Notes under the pieces: generated by a model
What the model was told of the DNA's origin: nothing
Databases searched by the model: none
Seen by the model: only the letters and a program-made list of their open reading frames with translations
Source: an uncultured Selenomonadales bacterium
GTDB lineage: Bacteria; Bacillota; Negativicutes; Selenomonadales; Selenomonadaceae
Assembly: GCA_937901445.1 (NCBI GenBank)
Contig: CALDHY010000034.1
Coordinates: 1 to 37,640, forward strand
Length of the DNA: 37,640 nucleotides
Direction of reading: 5' to 3'
Shown here: positions 13,364 to 21,055 of the stretch, piece after piece
How positions within the stretch are numbered: the first letter of the stretch is position 1
How the letters are laid out: every line of letters begins with the position of its first letter
Translations under genes and position numbers: made by a program

Positions 13364-16198
13364 ATGACTGACAAGGAGCAAATTAAAGCCGCTAAAAAAT
13401 TTGCCGCCAAATGGAACGGGCGCGGCAAGAGGGAAACAAGCAACACTCAACATTTTTGGACAAAGTTACTTGAAAATATTTTTGAAGTCGAAGACGGCTT
13501 TGAACTTATCGATTTTAATGAAACTGTCAATGTTGAAGACAGCGAAAAAGAATATGACGCCATTATTAAAAGTACAAAAGTTTTGATTGAACAGAAAAAG
13601 CGCGGTAAAAATTTAGATAAAAAATATCTTCAATCCGACGGCGCAATGTTGACGCCCTTTGAACAGGCGAAACGCTACGTTGAAGGTTACAACGATGAAA
13701 AAGAGCATTCGGAAGATTGTATTCATTGGGTTGTTACCTGCAACTTTCAAACTTTCAGGATTTATGATGTGCGCTCAAAAGATTCTTTGTCTCCGGATTT
13801 TGAAAATAATAACCCTGTAGTAACTTTCAGGCTTCGTGAACTCCACGAAAATATCAAGTACTTAAAATTTCTCGTTGATCCAAATGACGATACACTTAAA
13901 GCGGAAGTTCAAATTTCTAAAACTGCCGCCGTCATCATTCGTGAAATTCGCAAAATTTTAAGGGGATACTACAATAAAAATGACATTGAAAATTTAAATA
14001 AACTTTGTATGCGGTTGGTGTTTCTCTACTACGCCGATGATTCAAAATTAATTGGCGGCAACATTCTTGAAAAATATTTTGAAAATCACAAATATACCGG
14101 TGAAACTTTGAAGGAACTTTTTAACGTCCTTAATCAAGCTGAAAATCTGCGCGACGATTCAATTTCAGATGAATTAAAAAATTTCCCCTATGTCAACGGC
14201 GGCTTGTTCGAGGAAAATATTACCATTCCTGATTTTCAAGACAGTACAGATTTTGAAATTCGCCGCGCCATTATCGAAGGGCTTTTTGAAGATTTTCCAA
14301 AATTCCCGTGGCAAAAAATCGACCCGCCGACTTTTGGCGCAATGTTTGAAGGGATTCTTAACGATGACGCCCGCCGCGCTGAAGGTATGCATTATACAAG
14401 CGTTGAAAACATTCATAAAATTATCGACCCGCTTTTTTTCAACGGGCTCAAGAAAAGATTCAACCGGGCTAGACGCGACACGCCGGACAAAATTGATAAC
14501 CTGCTGAATTTGCAAACCGAATTATCCAATATGATTTTCTTAGACCCCGCGTGCGGCAGCGGTAATTTTTTGACTGAAACTTATTTATCGCTGCGCCGCC
14601 TTGAAAACGATATTATCAGTGAACTAAAAATCAGCGGCTGTACTTTTTCCGGCAATATCAAGGATTCAATCAAAGTTTCAATTCGCCAATTTTACGGGAT
14701 TGAAATTAACAACTACGCCGCCGCCGTCGCGCAGGTTGCACTGTGGATTTCTGAAAATAAAGCCTTCCAACGCACGGAGGCGATTTTGGGCACTGATAAA
14801 AATTCAGGCTTGCCCCTTAGCTCCTACCGCCAAATTGTCAACGCTAACGCCCTTCAAATTGATTGGAATGACATTTTACCGAAAGATACACTAACCGGCA
14901 AACAAATTTTTATCATTGGCAACCCGCCCTATGTCGGCTACACTTACCAGACGCCGCAACAAAAACAAGATTTGCTTGACGCCACGCACTTAAAAACCAA
15001 AAAGCTTGATTATGTTGTTTCGTGGTACTTCAAGGCGGCTGAATTTATTCAAGACACGGATATTCGCTGCGCGTTTGTTTCTACAAATTCAATCACGCAG
15101 GGCGAGCAAGTTGCCGTTGTATGGAAGCCGCTTTTTGAGAAAATTCACTTCGATTTTGTTTACCGTACTTTCAAATGGACAAGTGATTCTGACAAAATGG
15201 CGGCTGTTCACTGCGTCATTATTGGTTTCAGCGCGGGCAAAAGTCGCAAAAATAAAACTATCCACGACGGCGAAAAAATTATAACAGCCAAAAATATTAA
15301 CGCCTATTTAGTTGACGGCGAAAACGTTTTTGTTGAAAGCCGCACTAAGGCTGTTTGCCCCGTCCCCGAAATGAATAAAGGTAGCATTATAATTGACGAC
15401 GGAAATTTAATTATTACTGCTGAAAATTATGAAGATTTTATAAAACGTGAACCTGCCGCTAAAAAATATATTCGTCGTTATATGGGAGCTGATGATTTTA
15501 TTAACGGCAAGCGGCGTTATTGCCTGTGGCTTGTAGGAGTTTCACTTGAAGAAATTTTATCAATGCCGCTGGTTGCTGAACGTGTTGAAAAATTAAAAAA
15601 ATTTAGGCTAAAAAGTAGTCGTAGTGGCACTATTAGAGCAGCACAGAATCCAATGCTTTTTGCTGAAATTCGTCAACCTAATTCAGATTATATTGCGATT
15701 CCTGTTACTAGTTCAGAAAATCGCCGTTATATTCCAATAGGATTCATTGACAAAAATATTATTGCCAACGGGGATATTTTAACAATTCCTGACGCCACGA
15801 TATATCATTTTGGAATTTTAATTAGCAGCGTGCATATGGCGTGGACGCGGGCGGTCTGCGGGCGGCTGGAAAGTCGTTATCGCTACAGCAAAGATATTGT
15901 CTACAACAATTTTGTATGGTGTACTCCAACTGCCGAGCAACGCGCCGAAATTGAACGTACCGCTCAAAATATTTTAGACGTGCTTTCAAACTTCAAAGAT
16001 TGGACACTTGCGAAATTGTACGATGAAAAAACAATGCCCGCCGAATTACGCGCCGCACATTTGGCAAACGATAAAGCAGTTTTGGCGGCGTACGGCTTCG
16101 ACGAAAATTTTTCTGAAGCGCAGATAACCGCCGCCTTGTTTGAGAAATACCGCGCCTTGACTTCCACCACCCCCCCCGTTCAGGAAAAATTCAGATAG
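13364..16198 (+). CDS. MmeI-like type IIG/IIL restriction-modification enzyme (single-chain)
   Basis: A 944-residue fusion of nuclease, adenine-N6 methyltransferase and target-recognition domains. The N-terminal PD-(D/E)XK site is visible as D65 and E76-Q-K78 (EYDAII, then LIEQKKRGK). A helical spacer follows, then methyltransferase motif I (FLDPACGSGNF, D394) and motif IV NPPY (residues 520-523). A variable region of about 620-850 serves as the target-recognition part, and a C-terminal block (SSVHMAW, SKDIVYNNF, then DEKTMPAELRAAHLA) closes it. Such enzymes methylate one strand and cut at a distance; the target sequence cannot be read from the protein. The last codons run through a C8 tract (16170-16177), after which the frame ends in an unfamilial PPVQEKFR. 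With one extra C, or two fewer, the frame would continue into the duplicated C-terminal block downstream. The gene is therefore either frameshifted in this assembly or phase-variable at its end. Confidence 0.9.
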   Translation: MTDKEQIKAAKKFAAKWNGRGKRETSNTQHFWTKLLENIFEVEDGFELIDFNETVNVEDSEKEYDAIIKSTKVLIEQKKRGKNLDKKYLQSDGAMLTPFEQAKRYVEGYNDEKEHSEDCIHWVVTCNFQTFRIYDVRSKDSLSPDFENNNPVVTFRLRELHENIKYLKFLVDPNDDTLKAEVQISKTAAVIIREIRKILRGYYNKNDIENLNKLCMRLVFLYYADDSKLIGGNILEKYFENHKYTGETLKELFNVLNQAENLRDDSISDELKNFPYVNGGLFEENITIPDFQDSTDFEIRRAIIEGLFEDFPKFPWQKIDPPTFGAMFEGILNDDARRAEGMHYTSVENIHKIIDPLFFNGLKKRFNRARRDTPDKIDNLLNLQTELSNMIFLDPACGSGNFLTETYLSLRRLENDIISELKISGCTFSGNIKDSIKVSIRQFYGIEINNYAAAVAQVALWISENKAFQRTEAILGTDKNSGLPLSSYRQIVNANALQIDWNDILPKDTLTGKQIFIIGNPPYVGYTYQTPQQKQDLLDATHLKTKKLDYVVSWYFKAAEFIQDTDIRCAFVSTNSITQGEQVAVVWKPLFEKIHFDFVYRTFKWTSDSDKMAAVHCVIIGFSAGKSRKNKTIHDGEKIITAKNINAYLVDGENVFVESRTKAVCPVPEMNKGSIIIDDGNLIITAENYEDFIKREPAAKKYIRRYMGADDFINGKRRYCLWLVGVSLEEILSMPLVAERVEKLKKFRLKSSRSGTIRAAQNPMLFAEIRQPNSDYIAIPVTSSENRRYIPIGFIDKNIIANGDILTIPDATIYHFGILISSVHMAWTRAVCGRLESRYRYSKDIVYNNFVWCTPTAEQRAEIERTAQNILDVLSNFKDWTLAKLYDEKTMPAELRAAHLANDKAVLAAYGFDENFSEAQITAALFEKYRALTSTTPPVQEKFR
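16170..16177. repeat. C8 homopolymer at the 3' end of the RM gene
   Basis: Eight consecutive C within codons for Thr-Thr-Pro-Pro. C8 gives a stop at 16196-16198. C9 would join the frame directly, without a stop, to the ORF ending at 16632. Runs of this length are prone to slippage. Confidence 0.8.
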
Positions 16199-16239
16199 AG
16201 GATAATTTTTTACCGCTTGAAACTACAGCGCGTGAAGTT

Positions 16240-16632
16240 TTGGAAAATGTACGGCGTGCGAAATTTTATCTTTTTGGAGTTTTGACAAGCTCGGTACATA
16301 TGGCGTGGGTGCGTACGGTCTGCGGGCGGCTGAAATCAGATTATCGCTACAGCAAAGATATTGTGTACAACAATTTTATTTGGTGCAATCCTACGAGTGA
16401 GCAACGCGCCAAAATTTGTACAACTGCCGAAAAAATTTTAGCCACTCGCGCAGATTTTGAGGGAAAAACTTTAGCTTACTTGTACGATGAAAAGACAATG
16501 CCCGCCGAATTACGCGCGGCACATTTGGCAAACGATAGGGTAGTTTTGGCGGCGTACGGCTTCAGTGAAACTATGACAGAATCAGAAATTGTGGCGGCTC
16601 TAATGAAAATGTACAAGGAATTGACAAGTTAA
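16240..16632 (+). pseudogene. Duplicated C-terminal block of an MmeI-like RM enzyme (no start of its own)
   Basis: About 130 residues closely matching the end of the preceding enzyme: SSVHMAWVRTVCGRL against SSVHMAWTRAVCGRL, YSKDIVYNNFIWC against YSKDIVYNNFVWC, and an identical DEKTMPAELRAAHLAND, ending in the same ELTS/ALTS. DNA similarity is high but clearly below identity, so it is a paralogue's 3' end rather than a recent copy. No ribosome-binding site or good start is present; the frame is open back to the C8 tract and would be reached by slippage there. It is either the remnant of a second RM gene deleted in its 5' part, a silent cassette for recombination, or an alternative extension of the enzyme. 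Confidence 0.75.
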
Positions 16633-16649
16633 GATTTTGCGGCTATAAT
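16621..16649 (+). promoter_or_regulatory. Perfect-consensus sigma-70 promoter
   Basis: TTGACA (16621-16626), exactly 17 bases, TATAAT (16644-16649). It overlaps the last four codons of the duplicated RM fragment and reads toward meaB. Expected RNA start is about 16656. Confidence 0.85.
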
Positions 16650-16655
16650 TTCAAT

Positions 16656-16840
16656 CAGATTACAAACACTTGTGATAGTTTAGTTGCAGTTACTAAGGTT
16701 TTTTGAAAGTTTTTTTGGCAATTTAAAAAGGACGGTCGACTTTGATTTGTCGGCTATCCTCTTGAAATAAAGATATTTACGGTTTAGTTGCAGTTATTGC
16801 GGCTTATCGGTGGCAAGAAATGACTTGCCACTTTTTTTTT
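16656..16840 (+). ncRNA. Candidate structured RNA / attenuator leader upstream of meaB
   Basis: About 185 nt between the perfect promoter and a very strong terminator: GTGGCAAG (16810-16817) with CTTGCCAC (16824-16831), a six-base loop, then nine T. Inside are a 15-base direct repeat GTTTAGTTGCAGTTA (16678-16692 and 16782-16796) and a stable hairpin between them (AGGA and GTCGAC of 16729-16740 with GTCGGC and TCCT of 16749-16760). There is no convincing ORF. The terminator ends one base before the SD of meaB, so the RNA could be a stand-alone small RNA or a cis-acting leader that controls readthrough. I see no T-box, no cobalamin riboswitch core and no 6S-like closing stem. Confidence 0.65.
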
Positions 16841-16856
16841 AAAGGAGGCAGGAAGT

Positions 16857-18005
16857 GTGGCGAATTACACAACAACAACGCCGGAATGGGCTGTATCGAA
16901 TCAATCGGCGGTAATGAGCGGAATTGAAGGGATTAAAGATACAACCGTTGGAAATATCAACCCGAATTACAAATTCAAGCGGCGGGCGGTACTTACTGAA
17001 GATGAACTCGTTGACGGCGTTTTAAAGGGCGACAGGCTGATACTTTCACGGGCGATAACGTTAATTGAAAGTAACAGCCCAAAACATTTTGCAAAGGCGC
17101 AGCGCGTCTTACAGCGGCTCTTACCGCACACCGGCAAGGCTTTAAGAGTTGGAATAACCGGCGTACCCGGCGCGGGCAAGTCTACGATTATTGAGGCGTT
17201 CGGAAATATGCTCTGCGATATGGGCTATAAAATCGCCGTGTTGACTGTAGACCCTACAAGTTCGGTTACAAAGGGTTCAATCTTAGGCGATAAAACACGA
17301 ATGGGAACTTTAAGCCGCCGTGAAGAGGCTTTTATTCGTCCCAGTCCTGCAGGCGGAACATTGGGCGGCGTGGCGCGTAAAAGCCGCGAAACAATGTTAA
17401 TGTGCGAGGCGGCAGGTTACGACGTGATTTTAATTGAAACTGTAGGCGTCGGACAATCTGAAACAACCGTTCGTTCAATGGTAGATTTTTTTATGTTGGT
17501 AGTTTTGACGGGCGCGGGCGACGATTTACAGGGGATAAAAAAGGGCGTTATGGAACTTGCTGACGCCATTGTAATTAACAAGGCGGACGGCGATAATTTG
17601 ATTAAGGCGAAAGTTGCACGCGGCGAATACGAGCGAATGATTGAGTTTATACGCCCGGCAACTGAAGGCTGGCAAACGCACGCCTATTTGGCAAGTGCCG
17701 TTGAAAAAACAGGGCTTGACGATTTATGGCAAGTCATACAGATTTTCAAGCGCGTTACAACTGAAAGCGGCGTCTTTCAAAAACGCAGAGACGGGCAACT
17801 TTTAGACTGGATGCACGCAATGATTGATGAACATTTACACAATTTATTTTTTGGCGACGCGGTAATAACGGGGCGAATGCCGGAAATTAAAGAGGCAGTT
17901 TTAAGCGGCGTCATTTCACCAACTCAAGCGGTTGCAGAATTAATAAAAATGTTCGACGTGAAACGCGCCGCCGAGCGTCAAGTAGATTTATTTACTGCAA
18001 GCTAA
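16857..18005 (+). CDS. meaB: MeaB-type GTPase, chaperone of methylmalonyl-CoA mutase
   Basis: A 382-residue G3E-family GTPase that in known systems loads adenosylcobalamin into methylmalonyl-CoA mutase and protects the enzyme. Visible motifs: Walker A GVPGAGKST (about residues 101-109), VDPTSSVTKGSILGDKTRM, the Mg/switch segment RPSPAGGTLGGVARKSRE, ETVGVGQSE, and the guanine-specificity NKAD (about 240). It starts at GTG 16857 with a full AAAGGAGG nine bases upstream. The N-terminus carries about 40 extra, Thr-rich residues relative to compact members. No mutase or epimerase gene is next to it in this window, which is unusual since they are often clustered. Expression probably depends on readthrough of the strong terminator immediately upstream. 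Confidence 0.92.
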   Translation: MANYTTTTPEWAVSNQSAVMSGIEGIKDTTVGNINPNYKFKRRAVLTEDELVDGVLKGDRLILSRAITLIESNSPKHFAKAQRVLQRLLPHTGKALRVGITGVPGAGKSTIIEAFGNMLCDMGYKIAVLTVDPTSSVTKGSILGDKTRMGTLSRREEAFIRPSPAGGTLGGVARKSRETMLMCEAAGYDVILIETVGVGQSETTVRSMVDFFMLVVLTGAGDDLQGIKKGVMELADAIVINKADGDNLIKAKVARGEYERMIEFIRPATEGWQTHAYLASAVEKTGLDDLWQVIQIFKRVTTESGVFQKRRDGQLLDWMHAMIDEHLHNLFFGDAVITGRMPEIKEAVLSGVISPTQAVAELIKMFDVKRAAERQVDLFTAS

Positions 18006-18160
18006 AAATTTTGGCTGTAGGCGCGCAGAATTGCCCTTAGAATTGTTTTTCAAGATGTTTTAGTATAAAAGTATCAAAAAAACTAAGGCGGCTTACAGGG
18101 CGTTTTAAGCGTTCAAAACTGCGCGAGGGATTTTTTAAATTTTAATGGAGGAAAAAATTT

Positions 18161-18856
18161 TTGAATAAAAAACTTACAGCAATATTGGCGGCAACATTTT
18201 TATTCAGTGCAAATTTTGCAAGTGCTGAAGATGAAGGAGCCGCCGCCGCGCCCGCTGAAATTAATCATGCAGAATCGATTTATTTTACCGAGCCGGATTT
18301 TTACAATATGACTTCGACTGACAGCTTAATTATTTTGCCGAAATATCCAACGTACCAGCAAACTACCGAATACACCTGCGGACCTGCCGCCGCGCTTACT
18401 GTCTTGCAGTATTACAAAAATAATAACTATGACGAAATGCAACTTGCCGCCGAAATGAAAACGAGTGATAAGGTCGGAACGAATACCGCAAACATGGCAA
18501 AGTTTTTTGAGAAAATCGGCTGGAACGTTAAAAGCAGTTTGACTTCAAAACCTATTGAAACTTACAGCGATTTTAAAAAATTTGTAGTTAGAAATTTGCA
18601 ACGCGGCGTTCCAATTTTGGTTGAAAATGTGGAATGGGGCGGACATTGGCGCGTTATAATCGGCTACGATTCGATGAATATTGATTCAGATTTGGACGAC
18701 GTTTTAATTTTTGTTGATCCGTACGATACAAGCGACCACAAGCAAGACGGCTACACCATCGGCAACGGCTGGAGATTTTTTTCAATGTGGTATGATCATT
18801 CTCTTTTGCCGAAAAACCAACGCAATCAGCCGTTTGTTGTGACATATCCAAAATAA
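18161..18856 (+). CDS. Exported C39-like (papain-fold) cysteine peptidase
   Basis: A 231-residue protein with a TTG start (SD GGAGG nine bases upstream) and a classic signal peptide, MNKKLTAILAATFLFSANFASA, cut after ASA. The mature part shows the C39 pattern: Gln before the catalytic Cys in TTEYTCGPAAALTVL (C73), His in GGHWRVIIGYD (H162) and Asp in FVDPYD (D186). Full C39 proteases trim double-Gly leader peptides in ABC exporters, but single-domain exported relatives like this have unknown periplasmic substrates. It lies 24 bases before the methyltransferase/MptE fusion gene and may be co-transcribed with it. The 155 bases upstream show no clear promoter. Confidence 0.82.
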   Translation: MNKKLTAILAATFLFSANFASAEDEGAAAAPAEINHAESIYFTEPDFYNMTSTDSLIILPKYPTYQQTTEYTCGPAAALTVLQYYKNNNYDEMQLAAEMKTSDKVGTNTANMAKFFEKIGWNVKSSLTSKPIETYSDFKKFVVRNLQRGVPILVENVEWGGHWRVIIGYDSMNIDSDLDDVLIFVDPYDTSDHKQDGYTIGNGWRFFSMWYDHSLLPKNQRNQPFVVTYPK

Positions 18857-18880
18857 AATTTATGGGGGTTAAAATCTTGT

Positions 18881-20602
18881 ATGAAAAACTTGGAGCTTTA
18901 CAAAACTATGCACAAAATGAATACATCATATGGCGGGGGGGGTATAGATTGCATAGCAGCAATTTCCGCGCTGATTGATTTTTTAAAGCCGAAAACAATT
19001 TTAGATTATGGTTGCGGCAAGGGCGGCTTGGTTAAAGCACTTGCTGAAAAATATCCCAACGTCAAAGTTTACGGCTACGATCCGGCGGTTGAAAAATTTT
19101 CTAAAATGCCCGTCGATAAAGCTGATTTAGTCGTTAATACTGACGTTTTGGAACATATCCCTGAAGACGAATTGCCGGAAACTGTGGCGCGTATCGCGTC
19201 AATTTCGCAAAATGTTTTCTTCCATTTACACCATGCAAAAGCCGCCTCTATTCTTCCAAATGGCGAAAACGCTCATTGTACTATCTGGTCGCCGCAACAA
19301 TACGCCAATTTATTTAGCAAATATTTTTCGACGATTAATTTTTTGCCCGGTAAAAATCCGGCTGTAAATACCTGCTGCGTTACTTTCAATTTGCCGGACG
19401 AAATTAAAAATCAATGGGAAAATCTTATTCGCGGCAATATAAGAATGTACGTCAACGATTTGGGAAATTTTATCAGGTTGCTTTACACTTACAAGGAAAA
19501 TATAATTTTTCCCGTCAATGATTGGAATAACGCCAATGTTATTTTGGATTATCTGAAATATTACAATCACATTGACAGAATCTGTTGTGTCGCTGTTGAA
19601 GCGTTTATGAATGAATTTCAGGAATTATTTGTGGCTGAAAGACCGGTATTGCCTTTAAACTTGTTGCCGCATTTCCGCGATACGGCGGTTTTATTTGTGA
19701 CGGCTCCCAATCAATACCATGAAACTATTCAACAAAATCTTAAAAGAATTGGATTTAAGCAAATTATTTTTATTGAAGAAAATTTAATTAAACAATTTCA
19801 AAATGAACTGCAAAAATTTTACGGCTCCGGCGGAATGATAAATTGGTTTATGAATCACTTTACAGAAAAATTCCGTGAAATGGAATTTAGAATTGCCGAG
19901 CAACAGGAAGTTTGCGAAACAAATACTGCCGCCTTTGCAGAATATAAAAATCGTTTTCGCGGTAAAAAAGTTGTCATCGTAGGCAGCGGTCCAAGCGCAA
20001 AATACTATAAACCAATGCCGGACGCAATTCATATCGCTTTAAATTTTGCGTGGCGGCGGGAGGATATTTCTTTTGATTATCTTTTTACCGGCGACAGAAA
20101 TGTAAACAAAAATTCAGAAATAAAAATGCAGCAGGGCTTTGAAAAAATCCGTCATAAAATTTTTATGGGCAAGCATCTTGCAAGGAATACTTGGCGTTTA
20201 CTTGATTTTGGCGAGGAGATTTATTCAATGAATAATGTTCGTTGTTATATTAAGGATAATTCATTTGAAAAACCGATAGAGCAGAATATCTGCTTGCATC
20301 CGATTTTTTCAAATGGATCAATAGCCGGTTCCGCGTTGGGTTTTGCACTTTTTACATATCCAAAAGAACTTTACCTTGTCGGTTGTGACACTGCCTCAAA
20401 CGGCTATTTCTATGAAAATTCCAATCCCAACCATATCAAAGGCAATAAAAATATGGCAACGCACAAAATGAAAGTCGGCTACGCCAGATATAAAAAATTT
20501 ACCCAACAATATTATCCCGATACAAGAATTATTTCTGTTAATCCCGTCGGTTTGAAGGGACTTTTTGAAGATATTTATACTGATGATTTTTTGAAGAAGT
20601 GA
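18881..20602 (+). CDS. Methyltransferase-MptE-like (DUF115) fusion protein, probable surface glycan modification
   Basis: A 573-residue two-domain protein. The N-terminal half is a class I SAM-dependent methyltransferase: motif I LDYGCGKGG (D42), then YGYDPAV, VNTDVLEHIPEDELP and FFHLHHAKA. The C-terminal part from about residue 361 is a 6-hydroxymethylpterin-pyrophosphokinase-MptE-like/DUF115 domain: GKKVVIVGSGPSAKYY, HIALNFAWRR and YLVGCDTASNG. DUF115 domains are shared with Maf flagellin-glycosylation proteins and occur in surface-glycan loci. A G8 tract (18935-18942) encodes Gly18-Gly21 near the start; the frame is intact with G8. SD is weak (GGGGG about 12 bases upstream). The next gene begins seven bases later. 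Biochemical role inferred. Confidence 0.82.
   Translation: MKNLELYKTMHKMNTSYGGGGIDCIAAISALIDFLKPKTILDYGCGKGGLVKALAEKYPNVKVYGYDPAVEKFSKMPVDKADLVVNTDVLEHIPEDELPETVARIASISQNVFFHLHHAKAASILPNGENAHCTIWSPQQYANLFSKYFSTINFLPGKNPAVNTCCVTFNLPDEIKNQWENLIRGNIRMYVNDLGNFIRLLYTYKENIIFPVNDWNNANVILDYLKYYNHIDRICCVAVEAFMNEFQELFVAERPVLPLNLLPHFRDTAVLFVTAPNQYHETIQQNLKRIGFKQIIFIEENLIKQFQNELQKFYGSGGMINWFMNHFTEKFREMEFRIAEQQEVCETNTAAFAEYKNRFRGKKVVIVGSGPSAKYYKPMPDAIHIALNFAWRREDISFDYLFTGDRNVNKNSEIKMQQGFEKIRHKIFMGKHLARNTWRLLDFGEEIYSMNNVRCYIKDNSFEKPIEQNICLHPIFSNGSIAGSALGFALFTYPKELYLVGCDTASNGYFYENSNPNHIKGNKNMATHKMKVGYARYKKFTQQYYPDTRIISVNPVGLKGLFEDIYTDDFLKK
18935..18942. repeat. G8 homopolymer near the 5' end of the methyltransferase/MptE gene
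   Basis: Eight G, in frame in this assembly (ON). Any change not a multiple of three would stop translation after about 20-40 codons. Confidence 0.8.
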
Positions 20603-20608
20603 GAAATT

Positions 20609-21055
20609 TTGTACACGAAAAAAATTTATTTCAGCGGCGATTTAAATATTTTGATTGAAACTTTTGAAGGCGTCAAAGGCGTTATAAAAGTTACGGCGGG
20701 GAATATTGCCGCGCAAAATGTTATAAGTTACGCTTACAGAGAGCCGCGCAGTATTGAAAAAATTTCCGGCGTCGAAGTTGAATTTAATCCTAAAAAAATT
20801 GACGTGTCAACTTTGCTTGATATTCTTTTCAACAATCTGAATCCTTACGAAGAAAATAATTTGGGCGTTTACTATTCAATGGGTGAAGACGCGCCACAAG
20901 TTGAGTTGCATATGAATTTTGTTGCAAACAAGGGCAAATGTCCCGCCTCAACCGGTGCCGCGCTTATAATGAATGACCCTAACAGCAACCCGCGCTTGAA
21001 TCGTCAATGTTATGTTAATTTCGGCAGGTTTACGAATTTTGCCGCCAATGCTTGA
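20609..21055 (+). CDS. MsrA-like protein lacking the catalytic cysteine
   Basis: A 148-residue protein from TTG 20609. Its start IYFSGDLNILIETFEGVKGV lines up with the methionine sulfoxide reductase A opening, where F-A-G-G-C-F-W-G normally carries the nucleophilic Cys, but here the position reads G-D-L-N. The central GVEVEFNPKKIDVSTLLDIL then FNNLNP matches the MsrA core well, as does GVYYS. Only two Cys remain, near the C-terminus, in KGKCPAS and RQCYV. Either it is a degenerate, non-catalytic relative with another role, or it uses an unusual site. The last 46 bases overlap the end of hypF on the opposite strand. It probably shares a transcript with the upstream gene. The family call is moderate. 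Confidence 0.55.
   Translation: MYTKKIYFSGDLNILIETFEGVKGVIKVTAGNIAAQNVISYAYREPRSIEKISGVEVEFNPKKIDVSTLLDILFNNLNPYEENNLGVYYSMGEDAPQVELHMNFVANKGKCPASTGAALIMNDPNSNPRLNRQCYVNFGRFTNFAANA

Noticed and set aside
16240..16632. Independent small gene for the RM C-terminal block
   Set aside because: TTG without SD; the frame is continuous with the C8 tract, so it is a fragment or extension.
16678..16796. CRISPR array or tracrRNA suggested by the repeated GTTTAGTTGCAGTTA
   Set aside because: Only two copies, 104 bases apart, too far for repeat-spacer units, and no cas gene in the window.
16656..16856. Cobalamin riboswitch or T-box before meaB
   Set aside because: No B12-box-like core and no T-box sequence; only the terminator resembles an attenuator.
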